64,000 nucleotides of DNA from Excoecaria cochinchinensis (taxonomy: Eukaryota; Streptophyta; Magnoliopsida; Malpighiales; Euphorbiaceae). The stretch covers positions 3,263,501 to 3,327,500 of the forward strand of contig CANTUQ010000008.1 of assembly GCA_947683425.1 (NCBI GenBank). Reading direction: 5' to 3'. The notes below the pieces were generated by a model. That model saw only the letters and a program-made list of their open reading frames with translations, was not told where the DNA came from and did not search any database. Below, piece by piece: positions 49,862-60,010 of the stretch. How positions within the stretch are numbered: position 1 is the stretch's first letter; each line of letters opens with the position of its first letter. The translations under genes were made by a program, and so were the position numbers.

Positions 49862-50836
49862 TACTAAATTTTACTGATTTTAATTTAATAATAATAACAT
49901 ATTGAATAATAATAATATGAAGAATACTAATAATAAAATTAATAATAACATTTAAATTAATAAACTCATAAATAATAATAATTATTATTATATTAGATAT
50001 CAGTCTAGTGGCTCAGAATTTCTATAGTTTTTGTGTGATTTGAAGTCAGGTTCTTAAATTAGTTCAGAAGTTGTCTTTTGATCAATTTGTGTTTGTATAA
50101 AAATATGTTATCCTTTGACCAAATTGTTCACGTTCTTGTTACAATTAATTTCCATGGACGGAAAACTGATAATTAATGCTGCAATTTGATATGTTACTAG
50201 TTTAATAAGTTATCTTTCAAGCAAACTGTTTCACTTCTTCTCATTGACACATTAATTGTTTGAACCAAGTTGATAACTTTTGAAGTAAATTGGATTTATA
50301 TATATATAATTTCATTTCAAATGGTATATGTCATAAATAATAATAAAATAAATAAATGGAATCTTAAAATTATATATATCTATTGTTTATTTATTGATAT
50401 ATTATACACCAGAATACAGTGGACTTCTATTTTACTATGTTAAAAGACTTTAATACAATATATATTTCTTATCCAAATAGTGACATACACACACACTTCA
50501 ATTATATGAATTTGATGTCGTTCTTAGTTGATTATTGAGTCCACTAATTGCTAAATGTGGTAGTTAATGGATTCCTCGTGTTTCTATAATTAACAGTATT
50601 ACATTCAACATAATAATTAATTCATTAATTGGACATTAATTACATTGCTCGCATCTAAACTTCATTTATTAGGATCGAACCTTCTTTTTGTCAACAAATT
50701 AAAGCTTCATAAATTCTTATGAGTCTATTAATTTAAATTATTAATTTTATTATTAGTATTCTTCATATTATTATTATTCAATATGTTATTATTATTAAAT
50801 TAAAATGAGTAAAATTTAATATTTTTATTATTATTA

Positions 50837-50884
<48 letters not shown>

Positions 50885-51227
50885 TTCCAATAATACTAAC
50901 AATAATAAATTTGTCATCTCATTATTTAACAATAATCTAACAAATACTAATAACACTAATAATAATATATTTTACAAAAACATTTCATAGTATTATTTAA
51001 CAATAATGAAATGTTTAATTAGCATAAATAAATAATAATAATTCTAACAACAATAACAATAACACTAATAAGTAATTCAGATTTTTATTAAACAATATTA
51101 ACGTTTTAAATAATAATATTAATTAACATAAATAATAATAATAATAATAATTAACAATATTAATTATTATTATTATTAAATATTAATTATTAATTAACAA
51201 TATTTATGTTTAATTAACATAAATAAA

Positions 51228-51265
<38 letters not shown>

Positions 51266-51312
51266 TAACAATATTAATTATTAATTAACATTATTTATGT
51301 TTAATTAACATA

Positions 51313-51344
<32 letters not shown>

Positions 51345-51369
51345 TTAATTAATTAATAAATTAAAAAAA
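49574..51369. repeat. TAA-rich intron of the CACTA element
   Basis: Several (TAA)n or (TTA)n arrays (49720-49855, 50835-50885, 51233-51263, 51310-51340) lie in extremely AT-rich sequence between the transposase start and the GC-rich leader. A segment at about 49865-49975 recurs inverted at about 50715-50825. A further segment recurs in direct orientation (49610-49735 and 50892-51010). Confidence 0.8.
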
Positions 51370-51740
51370 AAAACACCCATTGCTTACCTGATGCCGGCGG
51401 AGGAGGAGGGAAGGCACGGGACTCGCCTGAGTTGGATGGTCGTCCACCACGCTGGAGCAGCAACAGCCCACGCCGAAAGAAAGAAGGCCACGCGCAGAGG
51501 AGGAAAAGAGAAGTGGGAAAGGAATGGGAGAGGGAGGGGAGGGAGGAGGAGGACGGCTGGGGGTGAGGGGGGCCGAATCGGTGCCGGAGGGAAGGGAGAT
51601 GGCCGGATCTAGGCCGGTGGAGGCACGCGGGAGGTGGGTAGCGGGGCAGAGAAGGAGGAAACGGGAGGGAGGGGAGAGGGAGGAGAGAGAGGAGAGAGGG
51701 AGAGGAGAGAGAAAATGATGTTTATATAGGCAAATTATAG
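51370..51740 (-). promoter_or_regulatory. TATA box and GC-rich first exon of the CACTA transposase gene
   Basis: On the minus strand a TATATAAA box at about 51727-51720 is followed by a CT- and GC-rich leader and a strong donor CATCAG|GTAAGC at about 51393-51382. This fits a noncoding first exon spliced across the TAA-rich intron to the transposase. The plus-strand open frames (51391-51718) are by-products of the purine-rich sequence. Confidence 0.55.
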
Positions 51741-52261
51741 CGACGGAATTTCAACTTCTGTCGCTATTTTTAGCGACGACATAATGCTATTTTTAGCGAC
51801 GACATAATGCTTCGGTCGCTAAATTAAAAAAAAAACCTTTTTGTTGACGATGGAATACAAAATTTCGTCGCTATTTTTAGCGACGGAATATTATTTCATC
51901 GCTAAATTAAAAAAAAAAAGAAATTAATTTTTTTTCGCGATGGATATTTAAATCCGTCGCTATATGTAGCGACGGCATTACATTTTCGTCACTAAATTAA
52001 ATTAAATAATTTTCACATTTTTTTACCGACGGAATAAATAATCCGTCGGTATTTTTAGCGATGGATTTTATAAAACGTCGCTAATTTTGGCTGGTAATTG
52101 TGGAGGAAATTCTTGGCGCCATTTTTAGCGACGGAATATAATATCCGTCGCTATATAAGGACGAAAAATAAATTCCGTCGCCAATAGCGATGAAAAATAA
52201 ATTTCGTCACTATATAGCGGCAGTATCCATTCCGTCGCTAATTTTGGATTTTCTTTTAGTG
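51740..52261. repeat. Right subterminal repeats and terminus of the 9-kb CACTA element
   Basis: About a dozen AGCGACGGAAT / ATTCCGTCGCTA units, ending TTCTTTTAGTG. Confidence 0.9.
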
Positions 52262-52617
52262 TGGTGCTGCTATGGACATTACCAATTAAGGAAATAAAAA
52301 CAAAAAACAACAATATTTTTCTCAATAATATTTGATGTATTCATATGATTAAACTCAAATATTTATTCTAAAAAACTTATAATTATATTTTAATATGAGA
52401 TCATACTATAATAAATATATAAAATGATCATAAAAAAATAAAATAATCATATAAAAAATTAGTTAATAATTATATTTTAACACATGTATATAATTTAATC
52501 AAATATAAGAATGTATTAATATTTACATTAAATTATTAATAAAACCAAATATAGTAATGTAATCATAATTACATTCCATTACATTACATTTTTTAATTCA
52601 TTCATTAAACCAAAGAA
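52262..52617. mobile_element. Right part of the older split TIR element
   Basis: Resumes after the CACTA element and ends with AATGTAATCATAATTACATT...ATTAAACCAAAGAAAC, the inverse style of 42686. See 42686-43298. Confidence 0.4.
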
Positions 52618-52981
52618 ACACCGTGGCATGAAGGTAAAAAATCCCGAGACATGAAACTTTGGGACCAATTTACTTAAAAATGAAATCAAGAGATTATTAT
52701 TATTTTTTTTTTTTAAAGGAAAGGTAAATAATTTTAAAGGTTATCCATGTTCTTTTTTTTTTTTTTTTCTTATTTTTATATTTCCTATTTCTCTTTTTAA
52801 ATGCATAATAATATCAGAATTGTAGATTCAAATCTGAGAATTTGCTTTATTCCAATACTGAGAATTTCAGGAGCCAGTTTAGTTTATCAAACCGCACAGG
52901 AACTGATTTAGTATATCTGTCCAGTTAACATCAAATGCAAAAATGCGAAGAAAGTTGAGAAATTTAGGGTTCAGTACATAC
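52618..52981 (-). other. Truncated intron 2 of the SDR gene
   Basis: From 52981 down to about 52825 it matches intron 2 of the related gene at 57551-57390 (shared words such as AATTTCTCAACTTTC and TTCTCAGTACTGGAA, with small changes). Further left the similarity is lost in T-rich filler and the split TIR element. Confidence 0.55.
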
Positions 52982-53324
52982 CAAGATATCAAGCTTTCCG
53001 AATTGAGTTCTAATGAAATCAACCAGAGCAGCGATACTGGAAGAGTCAGCAACATCAAGTTGATGAAAAACCACATAATCAGAGAGACCAGATTCTTTGA
53101 GTTTTTGAACGGCGTCAAGGCCTCGCTTCTCATCTCTGGAAGTTAAAATTACGACAATCCCAATTGAAGCCAACTGTTTACAAATTCCAAATCCAATCCC
53201 CTTGTTTGCTCCAGTCACAACTGCATACCTGAAAAATGAATCGCATTACCATCATCAGCGTAAAAGAAATGAGGGGCTTTTTAAATGATGAAAGAAAGAA
53301 TGACCTCTTGGTTTCTTGTGCCAT
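52982..53324 (-). pseudogene. Short-chain dehydrogenase (neomenthol/salutaridine reductase-like), exons 1-2 only
   Basis: Exon 1 (53324-53305) encodes MAQETKR. A GT...AG intron (53304-53229) follows. Exon 2 (53228-52982) encodes YAVVTGANKGIGFGICKQLA and runs through ILTSRDEKRGLDAVQKLKES and VVFHQLDVADSSSIAALVDF to KLDIL, ending at a good GT donor. TGANKGIG is the NADP-binding Rossmann glycine motif and the D of LDVAD lies in the cofactor-binding fold. This cytosolic family reduces ketones in terpenoid or alkaloid metabolism. Exons 3-5 (NNAG, catalytic Ser/Tyr/Lys) are not found to the left, where transposons begin, so the gene is truncated although what remains is undamaged. Confidence 0.85.
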
Positions 53325-53669
53325 TGATGATAGATTATAGGAGCTCAAATTAGAAAGGTTCAAGTTTTGAGTTTGGTCAGGTTTTTCAGTTGTGGTAGCA
53401 CTGATTTTAATTGGAGAAAGGAATATACGAGAAGCAGAAGGAGAGCCACAGAGATTATTAAACATGAATGGATTAGAATGAGGAAACGTATTCACATTAA
53501 GGAAAAAGCGGGTCAACAAAGATTACTCTATTCTTTGTCTGCTTTGAGTTGCGATCGGCGAGTGGCATCCCATCACAATGCTGTCATGCAAATTGTTTAT
53601 TGAAATTAATATTTTCACATAAGTTAATTAAGCCTATTTCTAATTAGTAAATTTTACACACATTTTTAT
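53325..53669. promoter_or_regulatory. Upstream region of the truncated SDR gene
   Basis: The 53325-53600 part resembles 57898-58150 upstream of the second gene (both contain TTTTAATTGGAGAAAGGAAT and GCGATCGGCGA or GAGATGGGCGA), so the duplication includes the promoter. No clear TATA box was identified. Confidence 0.5.
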
Positions 53670-54960
53670 AAGACAATTTTTAAATAATATTTTTAAAAAA
53701 AAAAATTACAAAATTAGTGTCTGATAGAAAAAATACTTGGGCATGTGATTTAAAAAACACAACAACGGATTGCGATTTTAGGACATAGGACTCACAGACC
53801 TTAAAAATATATTTGCACTGAAACTGAAATAAACTGTTGCAATTTTAAAGGTCTAAAATCGTGATAAAATGCTGCGATTTTAAGTTTGATATTTTTTTGT
53901 AAAATTTTTATACAACGATTTTTTAATTTTTTTTTTTTAAAAAAGATGTATATAAAAGTGATTTCATTATACATGTGAGTGCTACAAAATTTCTATAAAG
54001 TTATTATATTTTTTCTTAACTTTTTTCCCGTTAAAACCATTTTTACCTTTTACACCTCTTCCTTTTCCATTTCCCATCATTTTTCTTTACTTTTCCTATT
54101 TTTTCATTTCTTTCTTCATAAAAATGATACCATTCAACATGAAATCTCAAAGTTAAGCCCTTTTTAGAATTTTTTTATTTACTATAATCTCTACTTTTTG
54201 ATTTTTTCATCTATCTAACTAATTAATTTTTTAAGCACTATTTTTTATTTTATTTTTTTATTTTTGTACCTAGACATTTTTTTTATTTGCTTATTTCTTG
54301 ATAAATATAGAAAATATATTTATGGGTATATTTTCAAGATCCGAATAAAAGTATTTCCTTTTTTCTATTTTGTTTTAAATATATAATAATTTTTTTTATT
54401 TATTAGCCTCTCTCTCCTTGTATTGGATAAATAAAAATATAACAATATATTATTTAAATTATATGTACAAATACATTTACAAATTAATTATATAGTAACA
54501 AATTGACAAATATAATACCTACAAATTAATTAGTGTATACAATAATTTTTTTATTGATTTGGTTTGTAATTTTTTTTTTTACAAAAAATTCAACGCAACA
54601 TAAGTCCAAAACAAAATAGCCTTATGTGCAAACTTTAGTATTTCTAAAAAAACATCAACAATTATTTTTTGAAAAAAAAAAAACAAGGTAAAAGCTGTGA
54701 CTGCCTTTGTTTTATAAATAAACCAATGTTTGCTTAAAACACTTTTCTGTTTTCCACATAACAACTTGAGATTTGTTAAACAAAACTATAAGATGTCAAA
54801 CTAGGTCTAAAATCGCAACATCCTGCTATAGTTTTAGATTGATCTGACACAATACTAAAACGGTCTGCTGCGATATCGATCCAAAAAATTCAAATATTTT
54901 TCAAAAGACATCAATTTTGTAAATACTTTTTTAAAAACTACTATTTAAAAAATTGTCCCC
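53670..54960. mobile_element. TIR transposon of about 1.3 kb, no coding capacity
   Basis: The left end (GACAATTTTTAAATAATATT, then TTACAAAATTAGTGTC) and right end (reverse complement GGACAATTTTTTAAATAGTA, then TTACAAAATTGATGTC) form imperfect terminal inverted repeats of at least 70 bp. Inner segments with TTGCGATTTTAG words are also inverted. The target duplication is not clear. Class unresolved; Mutator-like is plausible. Confidence 0.55.
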
Positions 54961-55305
54961 ATCTTTCTAGCATAACATAACCCATTATATCTATTAAATT
55001 GTTGCTCTCTCTTCTCCAATTTCATCACAGGCTATGTACATTTTGGTCCAATGCAAATACACAAACTGCTAAGCAACATTGACTTAAATGCAAATACGGC
55101 AAGCTAAGCTATTTGACATCCGTTCTGCAAAATGGACAAACCTGTTAAGTTTCCATGGACTTTCTGATACATTCTACAAGAGATTAATATGATTCATCAA
55201 CTATATTATCAATAAGCTGTCTTAGCTTATTATTAGTATTTGTCTTATTCTAAGGCTTTGAAGTCTTGAGTTCGAGTAGCAGGTGTAAGCAAGATTTTTC
55301 CTTGA
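54961..55305. other. Intergenic stretch
   Basis: No gene or transposon end recognised. Confidence 0.4.
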
Positions 55306-55450
55306 TCAAAATGGTGACTCATCCTTTTGATCAAAGAAGCAATCAGAAGGACCATTATCAGACAACATTCATAACCTCACCACATTTTCAGCTCCTTCTT
55401 CCACATATACCATAGTTGAAATTTATGTCTGTCCTGGTAACTTCCTCCAC
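55306..55450 (-). pseudogene. Terminal-exon relic of a third SDR gene
   Basis: The minus strand shows TDINFNYG, a one-base shift, VEEGAENVVRL, a TGA, MLSDNGPSDCFFDQKDESPF and a stop at 55308-55306. This is the C-terminal end of the same SDR subfamily (VEEGAE, LPDGGPSG.FF and E.SPF are its usual words). The residues differ from those of the gene at 55952-57897, so it is a separate, older copy whose other exons are gone. Confidence 0.8.
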
Positions 55451-55951
55451 AGTTTAATTTATTCTTCTTAAACAAAAAGTATGAAAAGAAAAATAAGCAT
55501 GTAGAAACCAACATTGGTTAGTTTGGTAGTTATTCCCTTTAAACAAGGTCTCAAGTTCGAATCTGAAAATCAATGTTGTAATAGCTTTATCCCCTAGTAG
55601 GTTGATCCAACTCCAACTCGAACTGGATTAGTCAGAGCATGAGAGCATCCAGATACCATGCATGTAGAAATCCAATTCAACATAAGCAAAGCAGAAAGGG
55701 AGCCATTAATTAGTGCTAGATACTTGCAAAAAGCTGCTATCATCGAATAATTCTGCATGATGTCTTGAAATTTCAAAAAATGTTTCATCTCGATATTTTT
55801 AAGAGATGAAGTCAGAAATTTATCAAAACTCTAGGAAAAGCATACACAAGATTAATATAGCATTAAAGATCTATTTTCTTAATGGTCCTTCAAAGAAACT
55901 CCAAACAGTTGTGTATACTTTTGCTACAGAACCATAATTCATAATAACCAG
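55451..55951. other. Intergenic stretch between SDR relics
   Basis: AT-rich. No coding feature recognised. Confidence 0.4.
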
Positions 55952-57897
55952 TCAAAAAGGTGATTCCTCCTCCCGAATGAAGAAGCAACTAGAGGGACTA
56001 TCATTAGGCTACAGCGCCAACCTCACTGGACTTTCAGCACCTTCTTCAACAGACAATTTTCCCATGTCGACGTTCATATCTGTTTTGATGAAACCAGGAC
56101 ATGCACAATTTATTCGAAAAGTTGGCAACGTGTTAGCTTGGATCCTTGAATAAGCATTCATGGCTACTTTTGACAGAGCATAGGCAGACAAGCCACCTTT
56201 TGATTTTTGGTGAACCTTCTTTTAAATCTTCTAGATACTGGCTTAATTCCTCATCTACTATTTCTTCTGAACGATTGCCAGCTTCAGCCAAAACCTCTTT
56301 AGCCGATACATTTGAAAACTTCTGAAATAAATTACACAAGAACATTTTTATTTTCTCCAGAACTGACTCAAATTTGTTTTTCTTACATTTTATCTGGAAA
56401 AAACTGGATGGCATAAAAAGATAGTGGATCAAATAGTAGGTATTTCGGTATTGTTGTATTCTAATTTTGAACAATATATATATATATATATATATATTTT
56501 ACTGGCTCGACTAAGAATATGCTTTCTTTGTAGGCTAGCTAAACTTTTAACCAAGTCATTTACTGGAATCACATTTGTACAAATCATTATAACAATAAAT
56601 TATTTCCAGCAAAAATGTCATTCGGCTTTACCTTCAACCTTGCAGTGGAAGATGAAACATTAACAATCCCGGGTGAGTCTTATAATTGAAGTACGGGAAT
56701 AAGCACCTCAGTCATTCTCTTGCCACCATAATAGTTGATTATCGAGCATTTTTTAGCTGACTAGCCAATTGATTTGTGCACCTTCCTCCATCAAGGAAAG
56801 AAATTTAATCATCATGCAATTTATCAAAAGCAGAATTAGTAATCAAATTTGATGCTTAATTATCTGCATACAATGTCTTGTTTGAGACACTATTGTAATT
56901 ATATGAACATTTGATGTTTAACATCATGATAAGCAAAACATCCACATACTGAAATGCATTGATGATGGTTATAACTAGGGAATAAGACTTTCAGCTATAA
57001 CACAATTCTTAATCGCGACAATATATCACATGGAGCCTGAACTTTTCGGTAACTAAATTAGCATTGATCTCTGATCAAATAACAAGAAATCAACCAATAT
57101 TTTGCTTCCATTACCATTCTTGTAAGACTTATCAAATTTGTTCAGCGATAGAAATTTACCTTACCAAAATCAGGATGTCTTAAAGCATCACCGTCAATTT
57201 CAAATCCGCTAACACCAGCATTATTCACCTACACTAAAAGACAATAGATTTGGATTCAACTTATAAAAGCAGAACAATTTAATCAAATAAACATGAATGA
57301 ATAAGAAAAAGTCAACCTACAGAAGTATTATTGTGAAGAACTTCCATCCTCTTACTACAAGAAATTATATGTTAATTCACTCCAGATATTTTGAAATTTT
57401 AACAATAAACGGATTTAGATATGAGAATTTGCTTTCTTCCAGTACTGAGAATTTCATCAAGTAATTAAGAAATAACGATTAATTAAGAAGAAGATCTAAC
57501 ATTATATGCATATTAACCGAGAAAGTTTAGAAATTTGGGTTCAATGTATACCAAGTTATCAAGCTTCACGAACTGATCATTGATGAAATCAGCCAGAGCA
57601 GCCATACTAGAAGAGTCAGCAACATCAAGTTGATGAAAAATCACAAAATCAGAGAGACCAGATCCTTTGAGTTCTTGAACGGCGACGAGGCCTCTCATCT
57701 CATCTCTGGCAGTTAAAATTACTACAATCCCATTTAAAGCCAGCTGTTCATAAATTCCAAATCCACGCCCCTTGTTTGCTCCAGTCACAACTGCATACCT
57801 GAAAAATATTGATCAAATTATCATCATCAGCGTAAAAGATAAGAGGGGATTTTTGAAATAACAGAACAAAGAATGACCTCTTGGTTTCTTGTGCCAT
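55952..57897 (-). pseudogene. Short-chain dehydrogenase (neomenthol/salutaridine reductase-like), five exons, broken
   Basis: Exon 1 57897-57878 (MAQETKR); exon 2 57798-57552 (Rossmann region, TGANKGRG where the family has TGANKGIG); exon 3 57228-57160 (VNNAGVSGFEIDGDALRHPD); exon 4 about 56780-56632 (NYYGGKRMTEVLIPVLQL, stop, DSPGIVNVSSSTARLK, preceded by another stop); exon 5 56321-55952 (KFSNVSAKEVLAEAG ... SAYALSKVAMNAYSRI ... VEEGAESPVRLAL). The NNAG motif, the IVNVSSS serine and the YxxxK active site (YALSK) are all recognisable. An extra A near 56197 shifts the frame, and a TAG (56011-56009) cuts off the last 19 codons, which still read to a stop at 55954-55952. Splice GT/AG pairs are conserved for introns 1-3. 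NADPH-dependent ketone reduction would be the ancestral role. Confidence 0.88.
56471..56499. repeat. (TA)n microsatellite in SDR intron 4
   Basis: A short run of about 13 TA units between exons 4 and 5. Confidence 0.9.
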
Positions 57898-58163
57898 TAA
57901 TGATGAAATTAGGAGGCCAAAATGAAACAAACTTCAAGTTGTGAGTTTGGAAGGGTTTTTCAGTACTCGCGGAAGCTCTGGTTACTGATTTTAATTGGAG
58001 AAAGGAATCTAAGAGAAGCAGAGCGAAAGTAAGGATTATGAACTAAGGATTTGAAAGTAATCACATGAAGGAAAATGACGCTCAACAAAGATCATTCGCC
58101 GGTTTTCTTTTGGTTTGATTTGACTTGAGATGGGCGAATGGCATCACATTCTGCCGTTGAAAT
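57898..58163. promoter_or_regulatory. Upstream region of the five-exon SDR pseudogene
   Basis: Related to 53325-53600 upstream of the truncated copy. It is cut at 58164 by the start of the copia LTR, so the retroelement sits about 270 bp upstream of the start codon. Confidence 0.5.
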
Positions 58164-58710
58164 TGTTAGACTGTATTATTGGACTTAATTTTTGTTAGGT
58201 ATGTGGGTTGCTCCAACATGTGGAGCTCACATCATTAAAAAAAAAAAAAAGAGATTGGCAAGAGTTTAAAAGTCAAAGATAAAATTAGGTGGCAGCAATT
58301 TCAATTCAATTTTACTTCTGCATAGACACTTATTTCATAGTTATCCATGCGCGTAATAGGATAACTAGGAGGCCTATAAATAGGCCTTTGCATATCAATT
58401 TAAATCATCCTTCCGTTTTGTAAATTAAGAGAGATAAGTATTTTAGAAAAATATTTGAGATATTTTTTTAAAAAGGGGAGTGACAAAATAGTGAGTTTGA
58501 GAAATACTTGTGTGCTACTATTTCGCGTTTATCTCAAAATTATTGTATTGTTTTTCTCTCTTATACCCATTAATTTTATTAGTGTAAGAAATATTTTCGG
58601 AATTTATCCCGTGGACGTAGCCCAAATAAAAGGGTGAACCACGTTAAATTGTTGGTGTCAATATTTTTATTCTGCTAATTTATTTTAATTTAACCACTGT
58701 ACCTAATAAC
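58164..58710 (+). repeat. 5' LTR of the copia element
   Basis: About 547 bp, with TATA box CTATAAATAGG at 58374-58384. The 5' boundary is chosen at TGTTAGAC because a usual TG start and retroelement-like sequence begin there. The 3' end is set just before the primer site. The partner LTR is not in the window, so the limits are provisional. Confidence 0.65.
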
Positions 58711-58785
58711 TGGTATTAGAGTCAAAGTTATTTCTTAGTATGCTCTGTGGTTGCAGCATACACCGATCTTCCATGAGTAGGTAAA

Positions 58786-59242
58786 ACCGATGAGGAGTGG
58801 AAGTTTGACCATGAGTAGGTGTACAGTTTTATCCGACAATTTATCGAAGACAATGTGTTCAATCACATCTGTAATGAGATAGATGCCAGAATACTGTGGA
58901 ATAAGCTGAAGACGTTGTATTCTTTAAAGACGGGAAATAATAAATTATTTTACTTGACCAAGTTGGTGCAAGTAAGATATGAAGAAGGAACTTTCTTGCT
59001 AGACCACTTGAATAAGATGGAAGGGATCCAGGATCAGCTAAACAAAATGGGAGTAAAACTGGATAATAAAGTGTTTGCTTATTGGTGTTAGCCTCTCTAC
59101 CACAGTCTTGGGAGACTTTGAAGATCTCCATCACCAACACTGCACCCAATGGTGTGGTCAACATGAAGATTGTAAAAAGTAGTATCCTGAATGAAAAAAT
59201 GAGAAGGAGATCACAGGCCTCATCTTTTTCATCACAATCAGA
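58786..59242 (+). pseudogene. copia gag, first part
   Basis: EEWKFDHE, a TAG (58816-58818), then VYSFIRQFIEDNVFNHI through ILWNKLKTLYSLKTGNNKLF and FLLDHLNKMEGIQDQL form the UBN2-type gag domain of copia elements (W..L...Y). At about 59082 the frame shifts; LASLPQSWETLK continues one frame over. The protein is then interrupted at 59242 by the nested CACTA and resumes at 62475. Gag would form the virus-like particle in the cytoplasm. Confidence 0.85.
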
Positions 59243-59639
59243 CACTACAAAAAATAGGCGAATTAGCGACGGAATATTTTTCGTCGCTAATTAGCGACTA
59301 ATTAGCGACCAATATCTGAATCCGTCGTAAAAATGAATATTTTTCATTTGGTGTTGAGTTTAGCGACTAAATAGCGACGGAAAAATAAACCGTCGCTAAA
59401 TTTTGGCGCTAATTGATGGCGCCATTTTTTTGCGACAAAATTAGCGACTGTTTTATTTGTTGCTAAAAACTATTCAATTCATCAATAATTTTGCGACTGT
59501 ATAGTAGTCGCTAAATTTTTAGCGACTAAAATCTTGGTCGCTAAATTCGAAGATAAATTTTACAATCTTGATTTGCGATGGTTTAGCGACTAAATAGGTC
59601 GTCGGTAATTTAGTCGCTAAATAATAAAAAATCTGCCAT

Positions 59640-60010
59640 GACCTAACCCAAAACTACGTCGTTTTGCCTTTATATTTTCTTTTTTCTCTCTTTTCTTTTC
59701 TTTTCTTTTTCTTCTTTTCCCTTTCGTGGTCTCTGCCCCGTTCTCCATTTTTTCCCAGCCGCCCCCATCTGCTTCTCTCCTTCCCTTGCCATCGTTCCAG
59801 CCATCTCCCCTCGCCGTCTCCACCATCTTCGCCCTCCTCTCCTTTCACTGCAGCTTTCGCTGGCCTTTCTCTCATTCTCTTCCTCTTTGTGCGCGACAAC
59901 AGCCCCATTTCTTCCCTCCATTTACTGCATTTTGTTTCGGGTTTGTAGCTCCATTCCGACGTTTTCTTGCCACCAGCCTCCTCCTCTTCAAACGGCAGCT
60001 GTAAGGTGAG
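59640..60010 (+). promoter_or_regulatory. TATA box and GC-rich leader of the 3.2-kb CACTA element
   Basis: A TTTATATTTTC box near 59668 is followed by CT-rich then GC-rich leader sequence and a donor CTGTAAG|GTGAGT at about 60000-60012. It matches the leader ends of the other two CACTA elements. Open frames on both strands (59617-60004) reflect composition; none resembles a known protein. Confidence 0.45.

Larger units (their letters stand above)
43299..52261 (-). mobile_element. CACTA (En/Spm) transposon, 9 kb, degenerate
   Basis: Starts CACTACAAGGAAAAAAATTT and ends (reverse complement) CACTAAAAGAAAATCCAAAA. Flanking triplets TGT (43296-43298) and TGG (52262-52264) agree at two of three bases. 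Subterminal GACGGAA/TTCGTC repeats lie inside both ends. On the minus strand come promoter and GC-rich leader, an AT-rich intron full of TAA arrays, a TNP2-type transposase gene and a TNPA-like gene. Both genes carry stops, so this copy is probably not autonomous. Confidence 0.92.

Noticed and set aside
51391..51718. Arg/Gly-rich frames on the plus strand
   Set aside because: Reading of a purine-rich GC island in a CACTA leader whose likely transcript is on the other strand.
59617..60004. Overlapping frames on both strands as a captured gene
   Set aside because: Composition-driven frames in the leader of the 3.2-kb CACTA element. No domain is visible and frames are open on both strands at once.
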